Source of the DNA: Puniceicoccaceae bacterium MED-G32
GTDB lineage: Bacteria; Verrucomicrobiota; Verrucomicrobiia; Opitutales; Coraliomargaritaceae
Assembly: GCA_002457235.1 (NCBI GenBank)
Contig: NTJV01000002.1
Span: 1 to 45,215 of the forward strand
Direction of reading: 5' to 3'
DNA length: 45,215 nucleotides
The notes beneath the pieces were generated by a model. The model did not search any database and was not told the DNA's origin. It worked only from the letters and a program-made list of their open reading frames with translations. Both the position numbers and the translations under genes were made by a program. Below, piece by piece: positions 1-8,989 of the stretch. Each line of letters opens with the position of its first letter. Position 1 is the first letter of the stretch.

Positions 1-1
1 G

Positions 2-133
2 CCGAGGATTCTCTTCCAAGCAAGTGTTTTGTCTTTAAGAAAAAAACTGAAGGTTTTTACAAGGCCTCGCCCTGTTTCGAAAGATACAATAATTGACGAT
101 ACTATCCACAAAGATCCAAATTCAAAGCTCTGA
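2..133 (+). CDS. Possible 3' end of an unidentified gene (5' end off the window)
   Basis: One plus-strand frame is open from base 2 to a TGA at 131-133, giving 43 residues that end in DDTIHKDPNSKL. The residues are mixed basic and polar with no domain I recognise. If real, the gene would be convergent with the dehydratase gene ending at 159. An opening of this length can occur by chance, and a second plus-strand frame is also open for 31 codons. On the minus strand I see no coding frame in 1-158. This is a weak call, recorded so that the edge is not left blank. Confidence 0.2.
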   Translation, partial: PRILFQASVLSLRKKLKVFTRPRPVSKDTIIDDTIHKDPNSKL

Positions 134-158
134 TCGTACAGTCAAGGTATATTAATAA

Positions 159-2036
159 TTAATCTAAATCTGGTAACGATGGGGTATATTCTTGAACCAA
201 ATTTTTGACGGTATCTTTTATACCATCAGCTTTGTGAAGTGTCATTGCTTCAAATAATTGGGATTCAATAGCTTCTAAAGAAATTGGAGTATCGTTATTC
301 GTAACAAATTTAAAAATTCGCAGGTGGTCGGTCTGTGCATGAACTTCATCAAAATGTTGTACCTCTTCGTACAATTTTTCCCCTAACTTCAATCCCGTGT
401 ATTCAATATCAATATCTACGTTTTCCTTAAACCCACTTAACGCAATCATTTGCCGTGCCAGCTCAGCAATTTTAATAGGCTCACCCATGTCCAAAACAAA
501 AATTTCTCCACCGATTCCTTGTGTAGCTGACTCAAGAACCAAACCAATTGCCTCACTGACAGTCATAAAATATCGAGTGACTTCTGGATCGGTAACCGTA
601 AGCGGCCCACCTTTTTCAATTTGAGCTTTAAAAATATTAATCACACTTCCTGAAGAGCCTAAGACATTACCAAATCGCACGGCCATAAACTTGGTGCGAG
701 TCCCTTCCCTAATTTGAATTTTCTGCATAGCAATTTCAGCAAGACGCTTACTCACTCCCATGACACTGGTAGGATTAATTGCCTTATCTGTTGAGATAAA
801 AATAAATCGATCGACCGATAATTCACATGCCAGTTCCATCAACCTTATCGAAGCAAAAAAATTATTCCTTAAGGCTTCTTCAGGCTGATCTTCCATTAAA
901 TTGACATGCTTGTGAGCAGCCGCATGAAATATAATAGTCGGTTTAAAGTCACTTAAATGGTGCTTCAAATAATCTCCTTGCGTAATATCCAAAATGCAGG
1001 TTTTGACTCGCTCCTTTAATGGATGATTTTCTAAAAGGGTAAAATTTAAATTAAAGATAGCGAGTTCAGATTTATCGACACACATGAGAGACTCTGGATC
1101 ATGCTCTAAGATTTGAGCCACTAATTCTCTCCCAATACTTCCACCTGCACCAGTAATTAGTATTCTCTGTCCCGTTAGCATTTTTCGAATATTATCAAAA
1201 TTCAAATCAACGGTTTCTCTCCCTAATAAATCTTCGAGCTCTATTGGTCTAATTTGAGTGGCAGTTGCACGTCCACTCACCAAATCGGTTAAAGCAGGGA
1301 CTATATCAACATCCATGCCTAAGCTTCTTGCATTTTCTGCAACTTCCCTAATTCGCTTCGAGGGTGCCGAAGGAAATGCAATGATCACTTTTTTAATTCG
1401 ATATCGTGCTGAAACTTTCTCTAAGCCATCGACTGTATCGACCACGGGAATTCCATTGAGCAATCGACCTACTTTAGTATCTGAATCATCAAGATAAACA
1501 ATGGGCTTCATCCCTAGCGACCTTTGTTTAGACAGTAAATCTGCACCAATAACTGCGCCGACTTCACCAGCACCTACAATAGCAACATAGTCGTACTCTT
1601 TGATCCCGGACAACCAATTTACGAAATTCTCACCACTGTATATTCTTAAAAATATTCGCATACCCGAAATCATAACAAAATATAATAACAAATTAGTGAT
1701 GATAACGGATCGTGGAGGCACTCCATCCCCATTGTAGATATACCATAGAAAAAGCACATACAGGGAGCTCAAAAGTAAGCTTACAAATAAACGGAATAAG
1801 TCGGGTAAACGGAATTGTGAAAAAACGGCATCAAATTGCCCAAAGGCAAAAAGAAAAGCAATCTGAGTCCCTATGTACCATACATAAGCAGAATTTCTTC
1901 CTTCAATAAAAGTATCGGGTATTTGAAAATCAAATCGCAATAAATAAGCCATCGATAAGCTGATGAAAGCTAATACAACATAGGTAACAAATATCGCAGC
2001 AAATTTAAAATTCAGGTACGGCTGTAGAAATTTCAT
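159..2036 (-). CDS. Membrane-bound UDP-GlcNAc 4,6-dehydratase family protein (PglF/WbpM/CapD type)
   Basis: The 625-residue protein has the long two-part layout of the PglF/WbpM/CapD family. Hydrophobic segments cover about residues 10-130 (four probable membrane spans). A first Rossmann-like domain follows with GAGEVG at 155-160. The catalytic SDR domain has GAGGSIG at 296-302, HAAAHKHV at 371-378, STDKA at 415-419 and MGVSK at 426-430, where Met replaces the usual SDR Tyr, as in WbpM and PglF. Family members convert UDP-GlcNAc to the 4-keto-6-deoxy sugar at the inner face of the membrane. The start lies 6 bases after the stop of the aminotransferase gene, so the two are probably co-transcribed. 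The exact UDP-sugar product is inferred. Confidence 0.88.
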   Translation of the reverse strand: MKFLQPYLNFKFAAIFVTYVVLAFISLSMAYLLRFDFQIPDTFIEGRNSAYVWYIGTQIAFLFAFGQFDAVFSQFRLPDLFRLFVSLLLSSLYVLFLWYIYNGDGVPPRSVIITNLLLYFVMISGMRIFLRIYSGENFVNWLSGIKEYDYVAIVGAGEVGAVIGADLLSKQRSLGMKPIVYLDDSDTKVGRLLNGIPVVDTVDGLEKVSARYRIKKVIIAFPSAPSKRIREVAENARSLGMDVDIVPALTDLVSGRATATQIRPIELEDLLGRETVDLNFDNIRKMLTGQRILITGAGGSIGRELVAQILEHDPESLMCVDKSELAIFNLNFTLLENHPLKERVKTCILDITQGDYLKHHLSDFKPTIIFHAAAHKHVNLMEDQPEEALRNNFFASIRLMELACELSVDRFIFISTDKAINPTSVMGVSKRLAEIAMQKIQIREGTRTKFMAVRFGNVLGSSGSVINIFKAQIEKGGPLTVTDPEVTRYFMTVSEAIGLVLESATQGIGGEIFVLDMGEPIKIAELARQMIALSGFKENVDIDIEYTGLKLGEKLYEEVQHFDEVHAQTDHLRIFKFVTNNDTPISLEAIESQLFEAMTLHKADGIKDTVKNLVQEYTPSLPDLD

Positions 2037-2042
2037 TGAAAA

Positions 2043-3167
2043 TTATTTAAGTGCAGAGGTTAAGGTTGAAATGACTTTTTCTCGCTCTTCATCAGATAAA
2101 CTCGAGCCACTGGGCAAACACAATCCATTATGAAATAAAGCCTCAGAAACTGACCCACCAAATATTTGTTTATCCTGAAATACTTGTTGCAAATGAAGCG
2201 GTTTCCAGGTCGGACGAACTTCAATAGATGCTTGGTCGCAAATTGATATTAACTCATCTCGAGTTACTTTTGTTTTTGAGGCATCCATAATCATACAACT
2301 CAGCCAATAGTTCGGAGTACCTTCACTCGATATAGGCATAAAAGAAACTCCCGGAAGATGTCCGATCGATTGTGCATACACTTCAAAATGTTTTTTTCGA
2401 ATAGCGATTTTGTGATCTAAATCAGTGAATTGGCTACGGCCTAAGGCCGCAAGTAGATTACTCAAGCGATAATTGTAACCAATAGCCTTATGTTCGTAGT
2501 GTAATACCGGTTCTCTGGCCTGCTGAGAAAAGTAACGCGCGCGCGCGACCAATGCTTGATCATTTCCTAAAAGCATACCACCCCCAGAAGTCGTAATGAT
2601 TTTATTTCCATTAAATGATAAGAAAGAAAGATCCCCAAAAGATCCTGCTGGCTTGCCCTGATAAGTTGCACCCAAGGATTCTGCAGCATCTTCAATTAAT
2701 GGAATTTGGTGTGCATTACAAATTGCGAGTATCTGATCCATTTTTGCACACTGCCCATAAATTTGAACAACGATCACTGCCTTTGGTTTATTGCCCTGAG
2801 AAAGCAAGTTTTCTATAGCACTTTCCAATAAGTTCGGATCCATATTCCAAGTATCTGTTTCGCTATCCACAAAGATAGGTTCGGCACCACAATAATTGAT
2901 TGGGAAAGCACAACCCGCAAAAGTTAAACTAGGGCATATCACTCGATCCCCAGGCTGAATATTCAAGGCCAAAAGTGCCAAATGTAAGGCAGAGGTTCCA
3001 GAATTCACAGCACAGGCATAGCCACGGTTTAATCGCTCTGCTACCTCAGCTTCAAAAGCATCAAGATCTGGTCCAATAGGAGCTACCCAACCAGAATCAA
3101 ATGCCGACTCAACGGCAGATCGATCTTTCTTGCTGATGTCTGGAGGAGATAGATAAATTCGGCTCAT
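2043..3167 (-). CDS. DegT/DnrJ/EryC1/StrS-family PLP aminotransferase (PglE-like)
   Basis: The 374-residue protein is a sugar-nucleotide aminotransferase. It opens with the RIYLSPPD motif followed by WVAPIGPDLDAFE, typical of PglE-type enzymes that aminate UDP-4-keto-6-deoxy-GlcNAc. NSGTSALHLAL at about 55-65 is the phosphate-binding region, IEDAAESLGA holds the Asp (D160) that contacts the PLP ring nitrogen, and FNGNKIITTSGGG supplies the probable Schiff-base lysine K189. Length is normal. It precedes the 4,6-dehydratase gene by 6 bases, so the two encode consecutive steps (dehydration, then 4-amination). An N-acetyltransferase (PglD) would complete UDP-diacetylbacillosamine and is not in the window. 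Other diamino or amino-deoxy sugars remain possible. Confidence 0.85.
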   Translation of the reverse strand: MSRIYLSPPDISKKDRSAVESAFDSGWVAPIGPDLDAFEAEVAERLNRGYACAVNSGTSALHLALLALNIQPGDRVICPSLTFAGCAFPINYCGAEPIFVDSETDTWNMDPNLLESAIENLLSQGNKPKAVIVVQIYGQCAKMDQILAICNAHQIPLIEDAAESLGATYQGKPAGSFGDLSFLSFNGNKIITTSGGGMLLGNDQALVARARYFSQQAREPVLHYEHKAIGYNYRLSNLLAALGRSQFTDLDHKIAIRKKHFEVYAQSIGHLPGVSFMPISSEGTPNYWLSCMIMDASKTKVTRDELISICDQASIEVRPTWKPLHLQQVFQDKQIFGGSVSEALFHNGLCLPSGSSLSDEEREKVISTLTSALK

Positions 3168-3212
3168 ACGATATGGATATTCTCATAGATTGATTTAAAT
3201 CTTAGAAGAATC

Positions 3213-3249
3213 GACAAAAAAAAGCGTATTGTTTAAACAAGACGCTTTT
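3213..3249 (-). terminator. Intrinsic terminator after rplQ
   Basis: Read on the minus strand, AAAAGCGT and ACGCTTTT pair across a TTGTTTAAACAA inner palindrome and the ACGC arm runs straight into eight T residues. It lies about 30 bases after the rplQ stop and ends the long ribosomal-protein transcript before the sugar-nucleotide genes. Confidence 0.8.
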
Positions 3250-3277
3250 CTTTTAAAAGTCGTATCAATACGTGAGA

Positions 3278-3874
3278 TCAGTCTTTTTTTGCTGCTTCCT
3301 CCGCATCCGCATCTGCTTCAGCGACTTCAGCTTCAGGTTCAACTGCTTCAGAGGACTCTTCCGTTGCTTCTGCTTGTTCCGCATCTTCAACTACCTCTTC
3401 CACTACCTCCTCTGCTTCTGACTCAGCTTTTGCTTTAGCTTTTGTTTCAGACTTAGTTGCTTTTTTCTTAGGACGCTTTGGATATCCTTCGTCATTGGCA
3501 TCGATCAATTCAATCAATCCCATTTCCGCGGCATCGCCTACACGCTGACCTAGTTTATAAATACGAGTATAACCACCCGCACGATTTGAAAATTCTGATA
3601 CTTTATTGTCAAATAGCTCCGCTACGGCTTTTTTATCTCTCACACGAGCGATCGCCAATCGACGAAAGTGCAATTTTCTTGCCGCATCATTCGCTTGATC
3701 TGCTTTTTTAGCTAGTGTGATAATTTTCTCAATAAAAGGACGTAATGCTTTAGCTTTAGCCAAAGTTGTCTTAATTCGTCCATGTGTAATGAGTGCAACC
3801 GATAAATTGCCCAACATTGCAGAACGATGGGAACTAGAAACGCCTAAAATATGTCTTCTTTTGCTGTGACGCAT
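3278..3874 (-). CDS. rplQ: Ribosomal protein L17 (bL17) with long acidic C-terminal tail
   Basis: Large-subunit protein L17, recognised from the start MRHSKRRHILGVSSSHRSAM and the conserved LRPFIEKIITLAKKA and GGYTRIYKLGQR segments. The family is usually about 120-130 residues; this one has 198. After the core ends near residue 130 comes a short Lys-rich stretch, then about 55 residues almost entirely of Glu, Ala, Val and Asp, ending EAAKKD. The tail is low complexity and strongly acidic, unlike the basic core. It is the last gene of the alpha-type cluster, 27 bases after rpoA, and is followed by a strong terminator. I see no Shine-Dalgarno sequence before the ATG. Confidence 0.95.
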   Translation of the reverse strand: MRHSKRRHILGVSSSHRSAMLGNLSVALITHGRIKTTLAKAKALRPFIEKIITLAKKADQANDAARKLHFRRLAIARVRDKKAVAELFDNKVSEFSNRAGGYTRIYKLGQRVGDAAEMGLIELIDANDEGYPKRPKKKATKSETKAKAKAESEAEEVVEEVVEDAEQAEATEESSEAVEPEAEVAEADADAEEAAKKD

Positions 3875-3901
3875 GATCGTTTAAATTATTGGATTATCGG
3901 G

Positions 3902-4903
3902 TTATAGTTCAATTGGATTATCGAGTAATCGCTCGTCAATTTTCATTCCTAAAGATAAGCCAAGTTGCTCTAGTTTATCTTTAATTTCATTCAACGATTT
4001 CTTACCAAAGTTTCGATATTTAAGCATTTCTTGCTCAGACTTCATCGCTAATTCTCCTACCGTTGTGATGTTAGCATTATTTAAGCAGTTTGCCGCACGA
4101 ACAGAAAGTTCGATTTCATTCACACTCATATTAAGGAGCTTACGTAAACGATTTTGTTCTTCACTAATTTCCTTAGTTTCATTTTCGAACTCTATCGCTT
4201 CATCAGATAATTGTTCAAAGACTTCTAAGTGATGTTTCAAAATCGCTGAACTCTGTTTAATCGCTTCATCAGGAGTGATTCTTCCATCTGTAGTTATTTC
4301 GAGAATAAGCTTATCATAATCAAGCTCTTGTCCAACACGTGTATTTTCTACTGAATATTTTACAAGCTTAACAGGACTGAACAAAGAATCGATAGGAATC
4401 ACTCCAATTGGTTGATCTTCTTTTTTGTTCTCTTCACCAGGGCAATAGCCACGTCCTACACGAACTTCGAGTTCTGCAAAAAAGCGTTGTTTTTTATTTA
4501 AGTTACAAATGACGTGCTCTGGATTAACCACAGAAATACCATTTACGAGCTGAATATCACCGGCAGTAACAGCACCTTCTTTTTCAACATCAATGATTAA
4601 GTTGACTGTATCTCTGCCCTCGGCAACGAACAAAATCTTCTTCAAGTTAAGCACAACATCTGTGACATCCTCAACGATCCCTTCGATGCTTTGAAATTCA
4701 TGCTGAACTCCTTCGATTTTTACAGATGAAACAGCAGCACCTTCGATTGAACTAAGCAACACACGTCGCAAAGCATTCCCAATAGTGTGTCCATAACCTG
4801 ATTCAAATGGCTCTGCTTGAAAAACAGCAAATGTGTCTGTTGAAGTATCGTCCCCTTTGGATAGACGATTTGGTAATTCAAATTTCCCTAAACGTTTCGG
4901 CAT
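3902..4903 (-). CDS. rpoA: RNA polymerase alpha subunit
   Basis: The 333-residue alpha subunit. The N-terminal dimerisation and assembly domain includes GYGHTIGNALRRVLLSSIEGAAV (about 37-59), the hallmark of the family. The C-terminal domain (about 255-333) has the helix-hairpin-helix pattern ELSVRAANCLNNANITTVGE followed by KYRNFGKKSLNEIKDKLEQLGL, which binds UP-element DNA and activators. The linker between them is acidic and somewhat long (EFENETKEISEEQNR). It lies between rpsD and rplQ as in most bacteria. The start ATG follows an AT-rich stretch with no clear Shine-Dalgarno motif; the MPKRLGKFELP start fits the family. Confidence 0.97.
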   Translation of the reverse strand: MPKRLGKFELPNRLSKGDDTSTDTFAVFQAEPFESGYGHTIGNALRRVLLSSIEGAAVSSVKIEGVQHEFQSIEGIVEDVTDVVLNLKKILFVAEGRDTVNLIIDVEKEGAVTAGDIQLVNGISVVNPEHVICNLNKKQRFFAELEVRVGRGYCPGEENKKEDQPIGVIPIDSLFSPVKLVKYSVENTRVGQELDYDKLILEITTDGRITPDEAIKQSSAILKHHLEVFEQLSDEAIEFENETKEISEEQNRLRKLLNMSVNEIELSVRAANCLNNANITTVGELAMKSEQEMLKYRNFGKKSLNEIKDKLEQLGLSLGMKIDERLLDNPIEL

Positions 4904-4956
4904 AATAATAAATTGTTAAATATGAGTTAAAATAAAATAATTAAAATTGGATTTAA

Positions 4957-5565
4957 TTAGCGACTGTAGTACTCAACGATTAGTTGAACATTGATACTCT
5001 GTTCTGTTTCATCAACAGAAGGAATGCGGTTCACTGTAGCCTTTAAACTATCAGTATTTAGATTCAACCATTCAGGTACGATTCTCGCTTGGCTTCCTTC
5101 CAAACTTTGTGTGGCCAACTGACGAGAGGACGTACGCTCACGCACTTCAATCTCATCGCCTTCTTTGACACTGAAACTTGCTATGTCTGTTTTTTTGCCA
5201 TTCACAACAATATGTCCATGTCCAACAAATTGGCGAGCTGCTGCCCTTGATTTTGCAAGACCTAGTCGATATACAACATTATCTAATCGGCATTCCAACA
5301 TTTGTAAAAAGATTTCACCAGTCACACCACGCTTGCTTTTCGCACGCTCGAAAGTCAAACGGAATTGTTTTTCCGTCATTCCATACATGTAACGAAGTTT
5401 TTGTTTTTCATTAAGACCAATCGCATAATCACTTAATTTGCGACGTAGTCTTGGCCCGTGTTGCCCTGGCAAATGAGGCTTACGCTCAAACGCTTTTGTA
5501 GGCGCAAAAATCGCTTGGCTGAAGCGGCGATTGATTCGAGTAGTTGGTCCAGTATATCGAGACAT
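4957..5565 (-). CDS. rpsD: Ribosomal protein S4 (uS4)
   Basis: Small-subunit assembly protein S4 of 202 residues, a normal length. It starts MSRYTGPTTRINRRF and contains the S4 RNA-binding fold with CRLDNVVYRLGLAKSRAAARQFVGHGHIVVNGKK (about 92-125). The N-terminal region has no Cys cluster, so it is the zinc-independent form. In other bacteria S4 represses its own alpha operon; I see no recognisable pseudoknot leader here and cannot say whether that holds. It lies 61 bases after rpsK and 53 before rpoA. The ATG follows AAATTAGATATT with no convincing Shine-Dalgarno site. Confidence 0.96.
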   Translation of the reverse strand: MSRYTGPTTRINRRFSQAIFAPTKAFERKPHLPGQHGPRLRRKLSDYAIGLNEKQKLRYMYGMTEKQFRLTFERAKSKRGVTGEIFLQMLECRLDNVVYRLGLAKSRAAARQFVGHGHIVVNGKKTDIASFSVKEGDEIEVRERTSSRQLATQSLEGSQARIVPEWLNLNTDSLKATVNRIPSVDETEQSINVQLIVEYYSR

Positions 5566-5626
5566 AATATCTAATTTTATTATTTAACTGCTTAAGAAGT
5601 ATAAATGTATAGGTGGCAGTATCACC

Positions 5627-6148
5627 TTATACACGACGACGTTTAGGTGGTCTACACCCATTGTGTGGGACTGGAGTAACATCCATAATATCTGTTACAA
5701 TAATCCCTAAAGATTGCAAAGCACGAACCGCTGAATCACGACCCATACCTGGACCGTTCAATTTAACAACGACTTCCTTCATTCCATGAGACACAGCAAC
5801 TCGACCTGCATCCTGAGTCACGACTTGTGCCGCATAAGCTGTAGATTTTCTTGAGCCACGGAAATTACATTTTCCAGCACTAGACCAAGAAATCACATTA
5901 CCTTTCGGATCGGTAAAAGTGACCTTTGTGTTATTAAAAGTTGCTAGGACGTTAACGATACCTGAAGTAATATTTTTACTACCCTTAGCCTTACGAATCT
6001 TAATTCCTTCTAAATCACTCTTCAATAAGTCTTCAGCGGTTTCTGCCTTTTTAGGCTCTTCACTAGCTTCCGCTGCATTTGCTGTACCTGCTTCCGCAAC
6101 TACTTTTGTTGTCTCTTCGACTTCTTTTTCAATTTCCTCTTCGCTCAT
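5627..6148 (-). CDS. rpsK: Ribosomal protein S11 (uS11) with acidic N-terminal extension
   Basis: S11 forms part of the 30S platform. The conserved core starts near residue 50 ([20 protein letters not shown]) and runs to the standard end [15 protein letters not shown]. The usual length is about 129 residues; here it is 173 because of about 48 extra N-terminal residues dominated by Glu, Ala, Lys and Thr. The extension is in frame and preceded by no internal Met at the core boundary, so a shorter start is not available as ATG. It lies 23 bases after rpsM. The upstream sequence TTTTAAGTATT shows no Shine-Dalgarno motif. Confidence 0.95.
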   Translation of the reverse strand: MSEEEIEKEVEETTKVVAEAGTANAAEASEEPKKAETAEDLLKSDLEGIKIRKAKGSKNITSGIVNVLATFNNTKVTFTDPKGNVISWSSAGKCNFRGSRKSTAYAAQVVTQDAGRVAVSHGMKEVVVKLNGPGMGRDSAVRALQSLGIIVTDIMDVTPVPHNGCRPPKRRRV

Positions 6149-6171
6149 AATACTTAAAATGTTTTGATCGA

Positions 6172-6534
<363 letters not shown>

Positions 6535-6625
6535 AATGTTTAATTGTAATTTGTTAAAGTGTTTAAAATGTGTATTGGATTAGAGAAAAAGAGAAGACCA
6601 TAGCAGTTAAATTGGACTTGAAAAG

Positions 6626-7393
6626 TTAATTCTTCACTTTTGTTAAAATTTTTGGATCTCCTTCTGTGACTAAAACCGTGTGTTCAAAGTGTGCAGAAGG
6701 CTGTTTATCAGCTGTTACGGCTGTCCATCCATCTTCTAAAAATCGTATATTGGGTGATCCGAGGTTAATCATTGGCTCTATGGCCAATGCCATGCCTGGT
6801 TTTAATAAAGGGCCAGTACCCCTTTTGCCAAAATTTGGAATTTGAGGCAATTCATGCATTGTTTTACCAACCCCATGTCCGACAAAGTCACGCACGATCC
6901 CGTAACCTTTTGGTTGAATAAATGATTCAATAGCATTTGAAATATCGCCGACACGATTACCTGCCCGAGCACACTTGATTCCTTTTAATAAAGCAGTGTG
7001 CGTATCTTCGAGTAAGTTTTCTAATTTAGGATTTACAGAACCTACAGCAATCGTTCTGGCATTATCTCCGATATATCCATTGTAACTCACACAGACATCA
7101 AGAGAAATAATGTCCCCATTTTGAACATTTCTATCGATACGACCGATCCCATGAACAATTTCTTCATTGACCGAGATACAGGTATGAGCGGGAAATATAT
7201 TAGCACCATGACGGTAATTGTAGCAGGCGCTCTTAGCACCGTATTCAGCAATTTTAGCCTTACCTAGTTGATCAAGATCGTAAGTAGAAATACCTTCGGC
7301 TGTTGAATCAACTAAGTTTTGCAATACTAAAGCGGCAATTTCACACGATTCCGCTATAGCAGAAATTTCAGAATCCGTACGAATTGCTTTCAT
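6626..7393 (-). CDS. map: Methionine aminopeptidase, type I
   Basis: Removes the initiator Met from new proteins. The 255-residue protein has the pita-bread fold and all five metal ligands at the positions expected for type I enzymes: D99 (SLDV), D110 (IGDNA), H173 (GHGVG), E206 (AIEPM) and E237 (HFEHT), plus the substrate histidine H81 (IVHGIG). There is no N-terminal zinc-finger extension. It sits between secY and rpsM, as in spc operons of many bacteria, but adk and infA, often next to it, are absent. The ATG follows TCTTCAAAAAT with no Shine-Dalgarno motif. Confidence 0.95.
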   Translation of the reverse strand: MKAIRTDSEISAIAESCEIAALVLQNLVDSTAEGISTYDLDQLGKAKIAEYGAKSACYNYRHGANIFPAHTCISVNEEIVHGIGRIDRNVQNGDIISLDVCVSYNGYIGDNARTIAVGSVNPKLENLLEDTHTALLKGIKCARAGNRVGDISNAIESFIQPKGYGIVRDFVGHGVGKTMHELPQIPNFGKRGTGPLLKPGMALAIEPMINLGSPNIRFLEDGWTAVTADKQPSAHFEHTVLVTEGDPKILTKVKN

Positions 7394-7447
7394 ATTTTTG
7401 AAGATGAAGAGTCAAAGAACAAGTGTAGGAACCTATTTCCCGGAAGT

Positions 7448-8962
7448 TTAATTTAATTTAAACAACCAAGAAGCGATTCCTAAAATAAATAAAATTATAG
7501 AAAGAATTAATAAAGGACTCCAAGCACTCCAGAAATCTTGAAGACCCGCTGAGTCGATCAACTGTTTATTTCTGGCTGCAGAACGTCCGCGAATTTTACC
7601 TTTTTTCAAAAAGCCATCATAATGGCGTTGAAGTAAGAAAGTCTCGATTTGGCGCATCGTATCCAAAAGAACGCCAACTGTAATCAACATACCCGTACCA
7701 CCAAAAAACAAGGCAACATTAAATGGGATATTGTAGCTAAAGAGCAAAATATCTGGGAACAATGCGATTAAAGTCAAAGACAGAGCACCCGCCATAGTCA
7801 AGCGAGTCATAATATGATCAAGAAATTTAGCCGTTGGGTCTCCAGGACGTACCCCAGGAATATATCCGCCATTTTTCTTAAGGTCATCAGCAATCTGAAC
7901 AGGCTTAAACATAAGAGACACCCAGAAATAACTGAAAATGAAGATTAAAAGTCCGAAGATAAAATAGTAGGCAAATTCACCACGAGCTAAAGCCTCAGCA
8001 AAATCAGTAAAGAAACGCATTCCTGTAGCGGATCCTAAAATATTTAATAACTGAGCAGGAAACATTAAAATAGCACTGGCGAAAATCACGGGCATAACAC
8101 CTGCATAATTAACCTTCAAAGGAAGGAATGAGGTTTGTCCGCCATAGACCTTACGTCCGACAACACGCTTTGCGTATTGAACAGGAATCTTTCTCTGGGC
8201 TTGTGTAATCGCCACCAATCCGGCGGTCACGATTAGCAATAAAGCTAGCATCAAGACACCTTGCACCACGCCTAAAGATTGAGTTTCAGAACCTACGGGT
8301 GCGACAAACATCTGATACGTTGAAACTACCGCGCCGGGCAATGCAGAAATAATACTTACGGTGATTAATAAAGAAATACCGTTACCAATACCTTTCTCGG
8401 TAATTTGTTCCCCCAACCATACTAAAATCAGCGACCCAGCAGTTAAGAAAATAGTTCCTGTGATTAAGAACTGTACCTTACTTGCGAGAACAATTTGCCC
8501 GTACTCTAGTGGATTAAATCCATAACCGATCAAAGTTCCTGGGTTTGTGGAAAGTGCGAATAGCAATAAGAAGCCTTGGACTGCACAAATAAGAATCGTC
8601 AAATAACGAGTGTAATCATTTAGCTTTTGTCGACCCACATCACCTTCTTGTTGAAGACGCGCAATCGATGGAAAAACTGCACCCATCAACTGCATAATAA
8701 TTGAAGCACTGATGTAAGGCATAATACCTAAAGCAAATAAGGCACCATTCAATAAAGCACCCCCAGTGAACATATTATAAAAACCTAGCAGACCCCCTGC
8801 TCCGCCTGATTGCTGAGCAAAAAACTCTTGGATCGGAGCGGTGTTCATTCCAGGTAAAGGAATATTAGCTCCTACTCGAGCAATGAACAGCAAAGCCAAA
8901 GTAAAAAATATTTTTTGCCTTAGTTCAGGAATTTTTAGGGAATTAGTAAAAGCAGAAAGCAT
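7448..8962 (-). CDS. secY: Protein translocase subunit SecY
   Basis: Channel subunit of the Sec translocon in the inner membrane. The 504 residues contain ten hydrophobic spans. Family marks include the start region LRQKIFFTLALLFIARVGANIPLPGMN, the plug-proximal GGALLNGALFALGIMPYISASIIMQL, GIGNGISLLI, and the cytoplasmic loop LKKNGGYIPGVRPGDPT. It is slightly longer than the E. coli protein (443), mainly in loops and at the C-terminus. It follows rplO by 27 bases and precedes map. Its partner SecE is encoded at 34041-34244; SecG is not in the window. Confidence 0.97.
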   Translation of the reverse strand: MLSAFTNSLKIPELRQKIFFTLALLFIARVGANIPLPGMNTAPIQEFFAQQSGGAGGLLGFYNMFTGGALLNGALFALGIMPYISASIIMQLMGAVFPSIARLQQEGDVGRQKLNDYTRYLTILICAVQGFLLLFALSTNPGTLIGYGFNPLEYGQIVLASKVQFLITGTIFLTAGSLILVWLGEQITEKGIGNGISLLITVSIISALPGAVVSTYQMFVAPVGSETQSLGVVQGVLMLALLLIVTAGLVAITQAQRKIPVQYAKRVVGRKVYGGQTSFLPLKVNYAGVMPVIFASAILMFPAQLLNILGSATGMRFFTDFAEALARGEFAYYFIFGLLIFIFSYFWVSLMFKPVQIADDLKKNGGYIPGVRPGDPTAKFLDHIMTRLTMAGALSLTLIALFPDILLFSYNIPFNVALFFGGTGMLITVGVLLDTMRQIETFLLQRHYDGFLKKGKIRGRSAARNKQLIDSAGLQDFWSAWSPLLILSIILFILGIASWLFKLN

Positions 8963-8989
8963 GAGTGTTTATCTCAGAAATTAATTGGT

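Noticed and set aside
1-8. GCCGAGGA at the window start, repeated at 18285 and 34427.
   Set aside because: Eight bases shared among three sites is expected by chance, and the flanking sequences differ.
2536-2547. Alternating GC run (GCGCGCGCG) in the aminotransferase gene.
   Set aside because: It is short, within coding sequence for a conserved protein, and explained by Ala/Arg codons.
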